64,000 nt of DNA from an uncultured Lachnospiraceae bacterium (lineage in GTDB: Bacteria > Bacillota > Clostridia > Lachnospirales > Lachnospiraceae). The notes below the pieces were generated by a model. That model did not search any database, had not been told where the DNA came from, and saw only the letters and a program-made list of their open reading frames with translations. The translations under genes were made by a program, and so were the position numbers. The DNA is taken from contig CAKQXY010000013.1 of the NCBI GenBank assembly GCA_934292725.1, positions 9,323-73,322 of the forward strand, given 5' to 3'. Below are positions 23,484-31,025 of the stretch, piece by piece. The stretch's first letter is position 1. Every line of letters starts with the position of its first letter.

Positions 23484-24533
23484 ATGAGCAAGCAGAATCT
23501 GGCGGTTATTTTTGGAGGACAGTCCTCTGAGCATGAGATTTCATGTATGTCCGCATCTAATATTATTCAGTGCATTGATGCACAGCGTTACAACATCATT
23601 TTAGTAGGAATCACAAAAGAAGGTCATTGGGTAGAGGCCGCTGATCTTAATGCAGTTCAGGATGGATCCTGGAGACAGTCAAAGACAAGTATTGTATTGT
23701 CACCAGATGCAACTAGAAAAGGCCTGTACCGTATGAGCGAGGATGAAAAGGTACAGTTTGTTCATCTTGATGTGATTTTCCCGGTACTGCATGGTTTATA
23801 CGGAGAGGATGGAACTGTTCAGGGCTTATTTAAGCTTGCAGGTATTCCATTTGTTGGATGTGGTCTATTTGCATCAGCTGCTGGTATGGATAAGCTTTAC
23901 ACAAAGATTATAGTCGATACACTTGGCATACGTCAGGCAAAGTATGTTCCTGTTTACAAGGAAGAGCTGCCTAAGATGGATGAGGTAGTTGCAAGAGTAG
24001 AGAGTGCACTGGAATATCCAGTATTTGTAAAGCCATCAAGAGCAGGCTCCTCTAAGGGTGTAAATAAGGCGGCAAACAGAGAGCAGCTTAAGAATGCATT
24101 GATCGAAGCAGCAGATAACGACAGAAAAATTCTGGTAGAAGAGACTATTATCGGCCGTGAGGTTGAGTGCGCAGTTCTCGGAAATCTTGATGTAAAGGCA
24201 TCTGGTGTTGGCGAGATTCTTTCAGCAGATGAGTTCTATGATTTTGATGCAAAGTATTATAATTCCGAGTCTAAAACACTTGTTGACCCGCCGATGCCAG
24301 AAAATATGCGTGAGCAGATTCGTGAGGATGCTGTAAAGATCTTTATGGCACTTGATGGAAGAGGACTTTCAAGAGTTGATTTCTTCTTGACTGAGAGTGG
24401 TGTTGTGTTTAACGAGATCAATACCCTTCCGGGATTTACTGCAATTAGTATGTATCCAATGCTTTGGGAAGCACAGGGCATCCCGAAGAAAGAGCTTGTT
24501 CAGAAGCTGATTGATCTTGCATTCGAACGCTAA
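23484..24533 (+). CDS. ddl: D-alanine--D-alanine ligase
   Basis: The 349-residue ATP-grasp enzyme joins two D-alanines for the peptidoglycan stem peptide. Visible landmarks are VIFGGQSSEHEISCMSA at the start, HGLYGEDGTVQGLFKLAGIP (first D-Ala site), FVKPSRAGSSKGVNK (ATP binding), REVECAVLGN, and a C-terminal EINTLPGFTAISMYP with the Mg2+ ligands. AAAGGG precedes the ATG by 6-7 bases. It is followed closely by a DUF1934 gene. Confidence 0.96.
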   Translation: MSKQNLAVIFGGQSSEHEISCMSASNIIQCIDAQRYNIILVGITKEGHWVEAADLNAVQDGSWRQSKTSIVLSPDATRKGLYRMSEDEKVQFVHLDVIFPVLHGLYGEDGTVQGLFKLAGIPFVGCGLFASAAGMDKLYTKIIVDTLGIRQAKYVPVYKEELPKMDEVVARVESALEYPVFVKPSRAGSSKGVNKAANREQLKNALIEAADNDRKILVEETIIGREVECAVLGNLDVKASGVGEILSADEFYDFDAKYYNSESKTLVDPPMPENMREQIREDAVKIFMALDGRGLSRVDFFLTESGVVFNEINTLPGFTAISMYPMLWEAQGIPKKELVQKLIDLAFER

Positions 24534-24581
24534 GTTTAGTGGTGCAGTCAGGGTCTATATATAGAAAGGCAAGTGAGAAAC

Positions 24582-25007
24582 ATGACAAAGGACGTACTTG
24601 TAACGGTGCGCGGACTTCAGATGACACCGGACGGAGACGACACAATCGAGGTGACAACGACTGGAAAGTATTATGAAAAGGATGGAAAACGCTATCTTTT
24701 CTATGATGAGATTGGCGACGATACCAACCTGATTGTAAAAAATTCAATCCAGATTACAGAAGAACATGTATCTGTCAGCAAAAAAGGGCTGATCAATGCG
24801 CAGATGAATTTCGAGAAGGAAAACAAGCTTGTCAGTGTATATGAGACGCCTTATGGACAGATGGAGATGGGTGTATATACGACTGGTATCTGTCTTGATG
24901 AGCGCGATGATTTTTTAGAACTGAAGCTTGAATACTTGCTGGAGATAAACAATCAGCATGTCAGTGATAGTGAAATTTTGCTTCAGATTCGCCCACAGCA
25001 AAACTGA
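24582..25007 (+). CDS. DUF1934 family beta-barrel protein
   Basis: The 141-residue protein alternates short strands and turns (VLVTVRGLQMTPDGDDTIEV, KYYEKDGKRYLFYDE, YGQMEMGVYTTGI) in the manner of the small calycin-like barrels of DUF1934. It contains no signal peptide or cysteines of note beyond one. The molecular role of the family is unknown. It lies 48 bases after ddl, probably in the same transcript, and ends at a strong terminator. A GTG at 24573 is an alternative start closer to AAAGG. Confidence 0.8.
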   Translation: MTKDVLVTVRGLQMTPDGDDTIEVTTTGKYYEKDGKRYLFYDEIGDDTNLIVKNSIQITEEHVSVSKKGLINAQMNFEKENKLVSVYETPYGQMEMGVYTTGICLDERDDFLELKLEYLLEINNQHVSDSEILLQIRPQQN

Positions 25008-25026
25008 TCAGACGATAATAATATAA

Positions 25027-25058
25027 AAAACCGTGTATCAATGCGATACACGGCTTTT
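25027..25058. terminator. Bidirectional terminator after DUF1934
   Basis: CCGTGTATC pairs perfectly with GATACACGG across a 5-base loop. CTTTTTG follows on the plus strand and TTTTTT on the minus strand. Confidence 0.85.
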
Positions 25059-25069
25059 TGTTTGCTGCG

Positions 25070-25567
25070 TTATTTGTTTTTCTTTCCCTTAGATTCTGTT
25101 TTCTCAGCAGTTGTATTCTTTGCGCTCTTATCTTTTTTGAAGCGTGCAAAGAAACCTTTCTTCTTAGGCGGTGCCGGGATTGCTCCGCCGCGTACACTCT
25201 TAATTTCGGTGATGTAAATACCGCTGACAACGGCCTTGACTTCTTTCTTTACCGGAAGGATTTCATATACCTTCGGGTCGGCAATAAGAGTCATGATTCT
25301 AGGACCAACCTTTGCTTTTACAAAAGGCATCTTCATGCGGCGCATGTACTTTGGGGTCTGCTGCAAAACCATATCCGGAAGATTTGCATCCTTAAGTTTC
25401 ATTTTCTTTTTGTCGATAATTAACATGGATAGCGTTTGTTTCATCGCATCCATCTGCTCTTGAGAAACGGCCTGTTTTCTCTGCATTTTGGAGCCTACAA
25501 AATAAAGCACTACCAAAAGCACAAGAATTACGGCAAGAATAATGAGCAAAATTTGCCACCAAGTCAT
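25070..25567 (-). CDS. Unknown membrane-anchored cytoplasmic protein
   Basis: The protein has 165 residues with one N-terminal membrane segment (WWQILLIILAVILVLLVVLYFVG). A basic, soluble part of about 95 residues follows, containing IDKKKMKLKDANLPD and IMTLIADPKVYEILP. The last 40 residues are very rich in Lys (PPKKKGFFARFKKDK). A short N-terminus followed by positive residues after the membrane span predicts that the body faces the cytoplasm. AGGAGG lies 7 bases before the ATG. I recognise no family. It lies alone and converges with the DUF1934 gene. Confidence 0.7.
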   Translation of the reverse strand: MTWWQILLIILAVILVLLVVLYFVGSKMQRKQAVSQEQMDAMKQTLSMLIIDKKKMKLKDANLPDMVLQQTPKYMRRMKMPFVKAKVGPRIMTLIADPKVYEILPVKKEVKAVVSGIYITEIKSVRGGAIPAPPKKKGFFARFKKDKSAKNTTAEKTESKGKKNK

Positions 25568-25619
25568 TTGGCTTCCTCCTATCTGTTCGTTCTGCCTTCT
25601 GCAGAACATTATCAGAAAT

Positions 25620-25648
25620 ATTATAACATCTTAATAAATAGGTTGCAA
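25620..25648 (-). promoter_or_regulatory. Sigma-A promoter of the membrane-anchored protein gene
   Basis: TTGCAA-17-TATAAT on the minus strand, about 53 bases before the ATG. Confidence 0.75.
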
Positions 25649-25739
25649 CACAAATTTGTCTTGAAATAAGTTATATTTAAAGTAACTGCAGAATAAAATA
25701 GATGGGGAAATAGATTTGCTTAGGAAAGGCGGTGCTATA

Positions 25740-26657
25740 ATGAAGGGAAAGATCGTGACATTAGTATTATTATTTTTGGCATCGCTTTTGTTTCCGTATA
25801 CGATGACGATTCTATGTTTTGATACTGGTCTTATGTCTTATCAGCCAGAAGATTTATATTGCGTGGTTCTTGAAAATGAAGAAACAGTTTCAGCAGAACA
25901 GTATCTTGTTGGTATTTTAGCGCAGGAGATAGATCCGTCAATGGAGCAGGAGACGTTAAAGGCACAGGCTATTTTAGCAAGAACGTGGCTGTATCGTGCT
26001 ATTGGAACAAAAACTTCTGTCTCAGAGAGTGAGCTTGCCATTCATGCGATGACGCTTTCACAGATGAAATCTGTTTGGAGTGAGGATGAATATTTATATT
26101 ATGAAAAACTACATGCAGCAGTAGTGGAGACAGCCGGGCAGTGCCTTTATTATGGCAATGAGCTTGCAGCACCGCTTTTTCATAAGATCAGCGCAGGGAT
26201 GACACGCTTTGATCAGACAGGAAGCTGCCCGTATCTTGTTGGTGTTGACTGTGTGTATGATGCTGAATCACCGGGATATCAGACTGTGAAACAATTTACA
26301 AGAGAAGAATTTGCAGGACAGCTTAACAAGATTGATGAGACGAGACAGCTTGCAGCCCCAGTGAATGCAGCGGATGTGGCGCTGACACTTGATGCACAGG
26401 GTTATGTTATGAATTTGCAGGTGTCAGGGATTAGTTTTTCAGCAGAGGAAGCAGCATTGACACTAGGTATTCCGTCACTTTGGTTTCGATTAGAAGACTA
26501 TGCCGATACGATTCGTGTGATCGCAAAGGGAATCGGACATGGATATGGAATGAGCCAATATGGGGCAGACAGGTATGCAGGGGAGGGACGAGATTATAAA
26601 TGGATTTTACAGCATTATTTTCAGGGATGTGAGGTAAAGGATAATTCCAGCAGATAA
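25740..26657 (+). CDS. spoIID: Stage II sporulation protein D-like peptidoglycan lytic transglycosylase
   Basis: This 305-residue SpoIID-domain protein has an N-terminal membrane anchor (IVTLVLLFLASLLFPYT). The domain shows YLVGILAQEIDPSMEQETLKAQA with the Glu expected for catalysis, ARTWLYRA, and the C-terminal signature GIGHGYGMSQYGADRYA. In sporulation SpoIID cuts glycan strands at the septum so that engulfment can proceed. The gene directly upstream of a SpoIIQ-like gene matches the spoIID-spoIIQ order of Clostridia. AAAGGCGG precedes the ATG. I could not find a convincing sigma-E promoter. Confidence 0.88.
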   Translation: MKGKIVTLVLLFLASLLFPYTMTILCFDTGLMSYQPEDLYCVVLENEETVSAEQYLVGILAQEIDPSMEQETLKAQAILARTWLYRAIGTKTSVSESELAIHAMTLSQMKSVWSEDEYLYYEKLHAAVVETAGQCLYYGNELAAPLFHKISAGMTRFDQTGSCPYLVGVDCVYDAESPGYQTVKQFTREEFAGQLNKIDETRQLAAPVNAADVALTLDAQGYVMNLQVSGISFSAEEAALTLGIPSLWFRLEDYADTIRVIAKGIGHGYGMSQYGADRYAGEGRDYKWILQHYFQGCEVKDNSSR

Positions 26658-26684
26658 AAGCTTTAAATATTTCTTTGTTTCTTC

Positions 26685-26712
26685 GTATAACCGCACAAAT
26701 ATTGGCAAGAAT
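26685..26712 (+). promoter_or_regulatory. Candidate sigma-F promoter of the spoIIQ-like gene
   Basis: GTATA is followed after 14 bases by GGCAAGAAT, which fits the -10 pattern GGnnAnAnT of the forespore factor sigma-F. The spacing is a base or two short of the usual. spoIIQ is a known sigma-F target, so the context supports the match. Confidence 0.35.
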
Positions 26713-26793
26713 AGGACTAAAGGGAGCAGGAAAAAGTTCCTGATCGCCTAATATACATTGTGCAGTTGTAATCGCACAGAAATGGAGATCATT

Positions 26794-27633
26794 ATGAGAA
26801 AGTGGTATGCGTTTTTATCGGGGAAGAAGATGCTTGGCATTGGACTTGGCGCAGTCGTAGCACTTACTGCACTTTTGGCAGTGAATTTTTATCGTGAGCA
26901 AAATGACAGGTATGTGACAACAAACGGGAGTACAGATGAGCTGACGCAGGCAGAACAGGCTAATAAAACACAGTCAGATGGGATGCCATCTGAGGCAAAT
27001 CAGGTGGCAGAGGAGATGAACCATGAGCTTCCAGTTGGAAGTGAAGTTGGAGAGCAGCAGCTCGCAGAGCAGTCAGGGGAAAGCAAAGAGCTTGCCGCAA
27101 ATGATGCGTCTGGACAGAATGCAAATCAGGATAGCAGCCAGAATACAGAACAGGCAGCATCAGATGAAGTGGCAGAGGTTGCAGGTCATACAAGCCTTGT
27201 ATCCATGAATTTAAATTTTGACGCATCAAAGAAGCTTCAGTGGCCGGTCGCAGGAAGAGAGCTTATCAAGTCTTTTTCAATGGACGGACTTGTATATTAT
27301 CCAACATTAGAGGAATATAAGGTGTGCCCGGCAATTATGGTACAGGCAAAACCAGGGGATGCCGTTTTAGCGCCAGCAGACGGTGTTGTCTCAAAAATTG
27401 CGGCTAATGAAGAAATTGGAACGTATCTTTGCGTAACGCTTGGCGATGAATATCAGGCAATTATCGGAAATATGGACAATGTTTCAGTGGCAGAGGGTGA
27501 TTATGTATTAAAGGGAACTGTGCTTGGCGGACTGGCAGAGCCGACTAAATATTATGTCACAGAAGGACCGAATTTATATTTTGAACTGCAAAAAAATGGA
27601 GAGCCGGTTGATCCGCTCGATTATCTTGAGTGA
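26794..27633 (+). CDS. spoIIQ: SpoIIQ-like LytM/M23-family protein with degenerate active site
   Basis: The protein has 279 residues: one N-terminal membrane segment (MLGIGLGAVVALTALLAV), an acidic Gln/Glu/Ser-rich linker of about 110 residues, and a LytM fold at about 160-279 (LQWPVAGRELIKSF, VLAPADGVVSKIA, GPNLYFELQKNGEPVDP). The Zn2+ ligands of active M23 enzymes are lost: there is no HxxxD, and the HxH position reads NLYFEL. This resembles the inactive B. subtilis SpoIIQ, which forms the forespore side of the channel with SpoIIIAH. The position after spoIID supports the sporulation role. GGAG lies 6 bases before the ATG. Confidence 0.8.
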   Translation: MRKWYAFLSGKKMLGIGLGAVVALTALLAVNFYREQNDRYVTTNGSTDELTQAEQANKTQSDGMPSEANQVAEEMNHELPVGSEVGEQQLAEQSGESKELAANDASGQNANQDSSQNTEQAASDEVAEVAGHTSLVSMNLNFDASKKLQWPVAGRELIKSFSMDGLVYYPTLEEYKVCPAIMVQAKPGDAVLAPADGVVSKIAANEEIGTYLCVTLGDEYQAIIGNMDNVSVAEGDYVLKGTVLGGLAEPTKYYVTEGPNLYFELQKNGEPVDPLDYLE

Positions 27634-27692
27634 CAGAACTTTGATACCATATTGCAGGCAAGCTTGCACCGGCTTTGACTTTCTGTCTTTTT
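27632..27692 (+). terminator. Probable terminator of the spoIIQ-like gene
   Basis: GACAGAA, starting in the stop codon, pairs with TTCTGTC. An internal GCAAGCTTGC hairpin lies in the loop and TTTTT follows. The long loop makes this less certain than the others. Confidence 0.4.
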
Positions 27693-27721
27693 GACCCGGG
27701 TATCTTCAAAGCAAACTATGA

Positions 27722-27751
27722 AAAAACGCGCAGAACTGAAATCTGCGCGTT
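27722..27751 (-). terminator. Terminator downstream of the CYTH gene
   Basis: On the minus strand AACGCGCAGA pairs with TCTGCGCGTT and TTTTTT follows. It could also act weakly on the plus strand. Confidence 0.75.
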
Positions 27752-27784
27752 AAAATTATGGCAGCGATATAAAGCCGCATCTAA

Positions 27785-28237
27785 TTACGGCCGAATGCCC
27801 TTTGACATGTTGCTGTTGTGGTAGCGAGGGTCAAGGGTCACATCCTCGCCAAACCACTTTGGAGGAATAAAGCTTCTGGCAGCAGATTCATCAGGAAACT
27901 CAACCTCAACGAGCAGTACACCGTTTAAAGCACCGTCAAAAATATCTAGCTCGGCAGTCAGATCGTTACCAATCGGGATGCGGTAGCGTGTCTTTGAAAT
28001 TACAGTGCCGTCAGCTTTTACAATAAGATGCTCATAGGCATCTTTTGTAAGCGGCAGGTTATACTCCTCACGAACCATCATGCCAACGCCTTTATAGGTC
28101 ATATAATAAGAATCACCGTCTCTTCGCACGCGCACGACAGGGGCAGTACACAGATATCCCTGTTCTATGCGTGTGTGTGGATACGATTCAAGATTGTCAG
28201 GAAGCTTAGTTGGGACAAATTTACGTTCAATTTCCAT
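27785..28237 (-). CDS. CYTH-domain triphosphate-processing enzyme
   Basis: The 150-residue protein starts with the CYTH hallmark EIERKF (ExExK), followed by YLCTAPVVRVRRDGDSYYMTYKG-like strands and the closing LLVEVEFPDE, the alternating charged strands that build the triphosphate tunnel. Family members hydrolyse inorganic triphosphate or thiamine triphosphate, or cyclise ATP. The substrate cannot be read from sequence. The start is fixed by the ExExK motif, which must sit at the very N-terminus. The ribosome site is weak and distant (AAAGG). Confidence 0.87.
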   Translation of the reverse strand: MEIERKFVPTKLPDNLESYPHTRIEQGYLCTAPVVRVRRDGDSYYMTYKGVGMMVREEYNLPLTKDAYEHLIVKADGTVISKTRYRIPIGNDLTAELDIFDGALNGVLLVEVEFPDESAARSFIPPKWFGEDVTLDPRYHNSNMSKGIRP

Positions 28238-28336
28238 AATAAATACCAGACCTTTCAATTGTTTATTGAAGTTCACGAGAAAAGTTTACGAACCGTGAAC
28301 ACTTATAATGATTTTCAGAAATCAGTATATCCCATG

Positions 28337-28365
28337 TTGACAGATTCATCAAGATTTTTTATACT
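28337..28365 (+). promoter_or_regulatory. Sigma-A promoter of the DJ-1 family gene
   Basis: TTGACA-17-TATACT, about 30 bases before the coding start. Confidence 0.8.
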
Positions 28366-28395
28366 GAGGTCAAAAAAGAAAGGCAGGAAAAAAAT

Positions 28396-28938
28396 ATGGT
28401 TTACGCATTTATGGCAGATGGCTGTGAAGAGGTTGAGGCATTGGCAGTGATTGATCTTCTTAGAAGAGCAGGAGAAGAGGTAGAGCTTGTTTCCATACAT
28501 AATAAAGATATGACACAGGGCTCTCATGGAATTGGAATTAAAAATGATGTCATGCTAAAAGATATTTTTGTTGATGCAGCAGATACTTTATTTTTGCCGG
28601 GCGGCGGTGTTGGAACTAAGAACTTAAAAGCGTGCGAAGAGCTTTCTAAGCTGCTTGTTTCACATAATGCAAAGGGCGGACGTATTGCAGCTATCTGTGC
28701 AGCACCGAGCGCACTTGGCATTTTAGGAATTTTGGAAGGAAAGAATGCAACATGCTATCCAGGCTTTGAAGACCAGTTAAAGGGAGCTGAGTTTAAGGCC
28801 GTTCCAGTTGTTACCGATGGAAATATTACAACAAGCCGCGGCATGGGCACATCCATATTGCTTGGACTTGAGTTAGTAAAGCTGTTAAAAGATGAGGAAA
28901 CATCAAAGAAGCTTGCAGAAGCAATTATGATGCCGTAA
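28396..28938 (+). CDS. DJ-1/PfpI family protein
   Basis: The 180-residue protein has the class I glutamine amidotransferase-like fold of DJ-1/YajL. The early acidic residue is in FMADGCEEVEALAVIDLL, the glycine-rich FLPGGGVGTKNL follows, and the nucleophile-elbow cysteine is in IAAICAAPSALG. Family members act as oxidative-stress sensors, chaperones or glyoxalase/deglycase-like enzymes, and which applies here is unknown. A ribosome site AAAGGCAGG precedes the ATG. The gene is monocistronic by appearance, since trigger factor has its own promoter. Confidence 0.9.
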   Translation: MVYAFMADGCEEVEALAVIDLLRRAGEEVELVSIHNKDMTQGSHGIGIKNDVMLKDIFVDAADTLFLPGGGVGTKNLKACEELSKLLVSHNAKGGRIAAICAAPSALGILGILEGKNATCYPGFEDQLKGAEFKAVPVVTDGNITTSRGMGTSILLGLELVKLLKDEETSKKLAEAIMMP

Positions 28939-28945
28939 TTATTGC

Positions 28946-28974
28946 TTGCAATTTTGCGGCTTGTGTTGTATAAT
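28946..28974 (+). promoter_or_regulatory. Sigma-A promoter of tig
   Basis: TTGCAA-17-TATAAT, with a leader of about 85 bases before the trigger factor ATG. Confidence 0.8.
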
Positions 28975-29067
28975 CGTATATTGCAGACATATGACTAAAA
29001 TAGATAGTAGTTAGATGTGGCAAGCGTCATATGATAAGGACGAAAGTTTTTTTAGGAGGAACCAGTA

Positions 29068-30348
29068 ATGAGTGTACAGGTAGAAAATCTGGAAAAGAGC
29101 ATGGCAAAGCTGACAATTGAAGTCAGCGCTGAGCAGTTTGAGGCAGCCATGCAGAAAGCATATATCAAGAACAAGGGCAGAATTCAGCTGCCTGGTTTCC
29201 GCAAGGGCAAGGCACCTCGTGCTATGATCGAAAAGATGTACGGCGCAGGTATCTTCTATGAGGACGCGGCAAATGAGATTATTCCGGAAGCTTACGAAGA
29301 GGCAGCAAAGGAGAGTGGTTTAGTAATCACTTCCCAGCCAGAGATCGATGTAACACAGATCGAGAAGGGCAAGTCCTTCATTTTTACTGCAACTGTAGCA
29401 GTTAAGCCGGAAGTAACTCTTGGCGAGTATAAGGGTCTTGAGTATGAGGCACAGCCAGTAGAAGTTACCGACGAAGAGGTTGAGGAAGAGCTGAAGAAGG
29501 TTCAGAATCAGCAGGCAAGAACTGTAACTGTAGAGGATCGTCCGGTAGCTGACGGTGACATCGTTACCATCGACTATGAGGGATTTGTTGACGGAACTGC
29601 ATTTGCAGGCGGCAAGGGTACTGATTATGATCTGACCATCGGTTCTCACAGCTTCATCGATACTTTCGAGGAGCAGTTAGTTGGCAAGAATGCTGGCGAG
29701 GAGACTGAGGTTAACGTTACATTCCCAGAGCAGTATCATGAGGCTAGCCTGGCAGGAAAGCCGGCTACATTTAAGGTAACTGTTAAGGCAATCAAGGCTA
29801 AGGAGCTGCCAGAGCTTGATGATGAGTTCGCAAGCGAGGTTTCCGATTTCGAGACTCTTGACGAGTACAAGGCTGATTTAAAGGCTAAGGCTTTAGAGCG
29901 CAAGGAGAAGGAAGCTAAGACTGCAAAGCAGAACGCTTTAGTAGACAAGGCTGTTGAGAATGCATCCATGGAGATCGCAGACGCTATGATCACTTCTCAG
30001 GCACGCAACATGGCAAATGATTTCGCACAGAGACTGCAGATGCAGGGCATGACTGTTGATCAGTATCTTCAGTACACTGGTCTGACAAGAGAGGCTCTTG
30101 TTGATCAGATGAAGCCGCAGGCTGAGACTCGTATCAAGAATCGTCTTGTTCTTGAGGCAGTTGCTAAGGCTGAGAACATTGAAGTTTCTGACGAAGAGGT
30201 TGAGGCTGAGATGCAGAAGATGGCAGACGCATACAAGATGGAGCTTGACAAGGTTAAGGAGTATCTTGGTGAGGCTGGCAAGGATAGCTTAAAGGATGAT
30301 CTGGCTGTACAGAAGGCAGTTGATCTGATCGTAGACAGCGCAAAATAA
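29068..30348 (+). CDS. tig: Trigger factor
   Basis: The 426-residue ribosome-associated chaperone and prolyl isomerase has all three domains. The N-terminal ribosome-binding domain carries the signature PGFRKGKAPRAMIEKMYG. A central FKBP-type domain (about 150-245) has DGDIVTIDYEGFVDGTAF. The long helical C-terminal domain follows. A TTTTAGGAGG site precedes the ATG. Codon use is strongly biased here, as expected for an abundant protein. clpP and clpX follow in the conserved tig-clpP-clpX-lon order. Confidence 0.98.
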   Translation: MSVQVENLEKSMAKLTIEVSAEQFEAAMQKAYIKNKGRIQLPGFRKGKAPRAMIEKMYGAGIFYEDAANEIIPEAYEEAAKESGLVITSQPEIDVTQIEKGKSFIFTATVAVKPEVTLGEYKGLEYEAQPVEVTDEEVEEELKKVQNQQARTVTVEDRPVADGDIVTIDYEGFVDGTAFAGGKGTDYDLTIGSHSFIDTFEEQLVGKNAGEETEVNVTFPEQYHEASLAGKPATFKVTVKAIKAKELPELDDEFASEVSDFETLDEYKADLKAKALERKEKEAKTAKQNALVDKAVENASMEIADAMITSQARNMANDFAQRLQMQGMTVDQYLQYTGLTREALVDQMKPQAETRIKNRLVLEAVAKAENIEVSDEEVEAEMQKMADAYKMELDKVKEYLGEAGKDSLKDDLAVQKAVDLIVDSAK

Positions 30349-30374
30349 AAAATAACTAGAACTATAAATAAATA

Positions 30375-30403
30375 GAGGCAGCGGCAAAAAGCCGCTGTCT
30401 TTT
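30375..30403 (+). terminator. Terminator or attenuator between tig and clpP
   Basis: GCAGCGGC pairs with GCCGCTGTC around AAAAA, followed by only four T, so partial read-through into clpP is likely. Confidence 0.55.
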
Positions 30404-30424
30404 GGAAAGGATATGGTGACATAT

Positions 30425-31006
30425 ATGGCATTAGTACCTTATGTGGTGGAGCAGACAAACCGCGGAGAGCGTTCTTATGACATTTATTCCCGTCTTCTCA
30501 AAGAGAGAATTATTTTCTTGGGCGAGGAAGTGAATAATGTAACAGCAAACCTGATCGTGGCACAGCTGCTGTTTTTGGAGTCTGAGGATCCAAACAAGGA
30601 TATCAGCTTTTACATCAACAGCCCTGGTGGTTCCATCAGCGATGGTATGGCAATTTACGATACGATGAAGTACATCAAGTGTGATGTATCTACAATCTGC
30701 ATCGGTATGGCAGCCAGCATGGGCGCATTCCTTTTATCAGGAGGAACCAAAGGCAAGCGTTATGCGCTTCCTAATGCGGAGATTATGATTCATCAGCCGT
30801 CCGGTGGTTCCCAGGGTCAGGCAACTGATATGAAGATCGTTGCTGAACATATTCTGAAAACAAAGGCACGCATGAACAGACTTATGGCAGAGCATACAGG
30901 CCAGCCAGTTGAGAAGGTTGAGGCAGATACCGAGAGAGATAACTGGATGACAGCTGAAGAAGCAAAAGAATATGGCTTGATTGATGAGATTATCACGAAT
31001 CATTGA
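30425..31006 (+). CDS. clpP: ATP-dependent Clp protease proteolytic subunit
   Basis: The 193-residue serine protease forms the double-ring chamber served by ClpX. The catalytic Ser is in GMAASMGAFLL, His in IMIHQPSGG and Asp in DTERDNWM, all intact. The start is uncertain. The ATG at 30425 gives the usual N-terminus ALVPYVVEQTNRGERSYD, but the best ribosome site, GGAAAGG, fits a GTG at 30416 or the ATG at 30413, which would add three or four residues. The mature protein is normally self-processed near here. clpX follows after 19 bases. Confidence 0.97.
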   Translation: MALVPYVVEQTNRGERSYDIYSRLLKERIIFLGEEVNNVTANLIVAQLLFLESEDPNKDISFYINSPGGSISDGMAIYDTMKYIKCDVSTICIGMAASMGAFLLSGGTKGKRYALPNAEIMIHQPSGGSQGQATDMKIVAEHILKTKARMNRLMAEHTGQPVEKVEADTERDNWMTAEEAKEYGLIDEIITNH

Positions 31007-31025
31007 TGATTAAAGGGGATTGACT

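Noticed and set aside
28271..28300. GTTCACG/CGTGAAC inverted repeat between the CYTH and DJ-1 genes
   Set aside because: Only 7 pairs with a 16-base gap and not placed over a convincing promoter; too weak to call.
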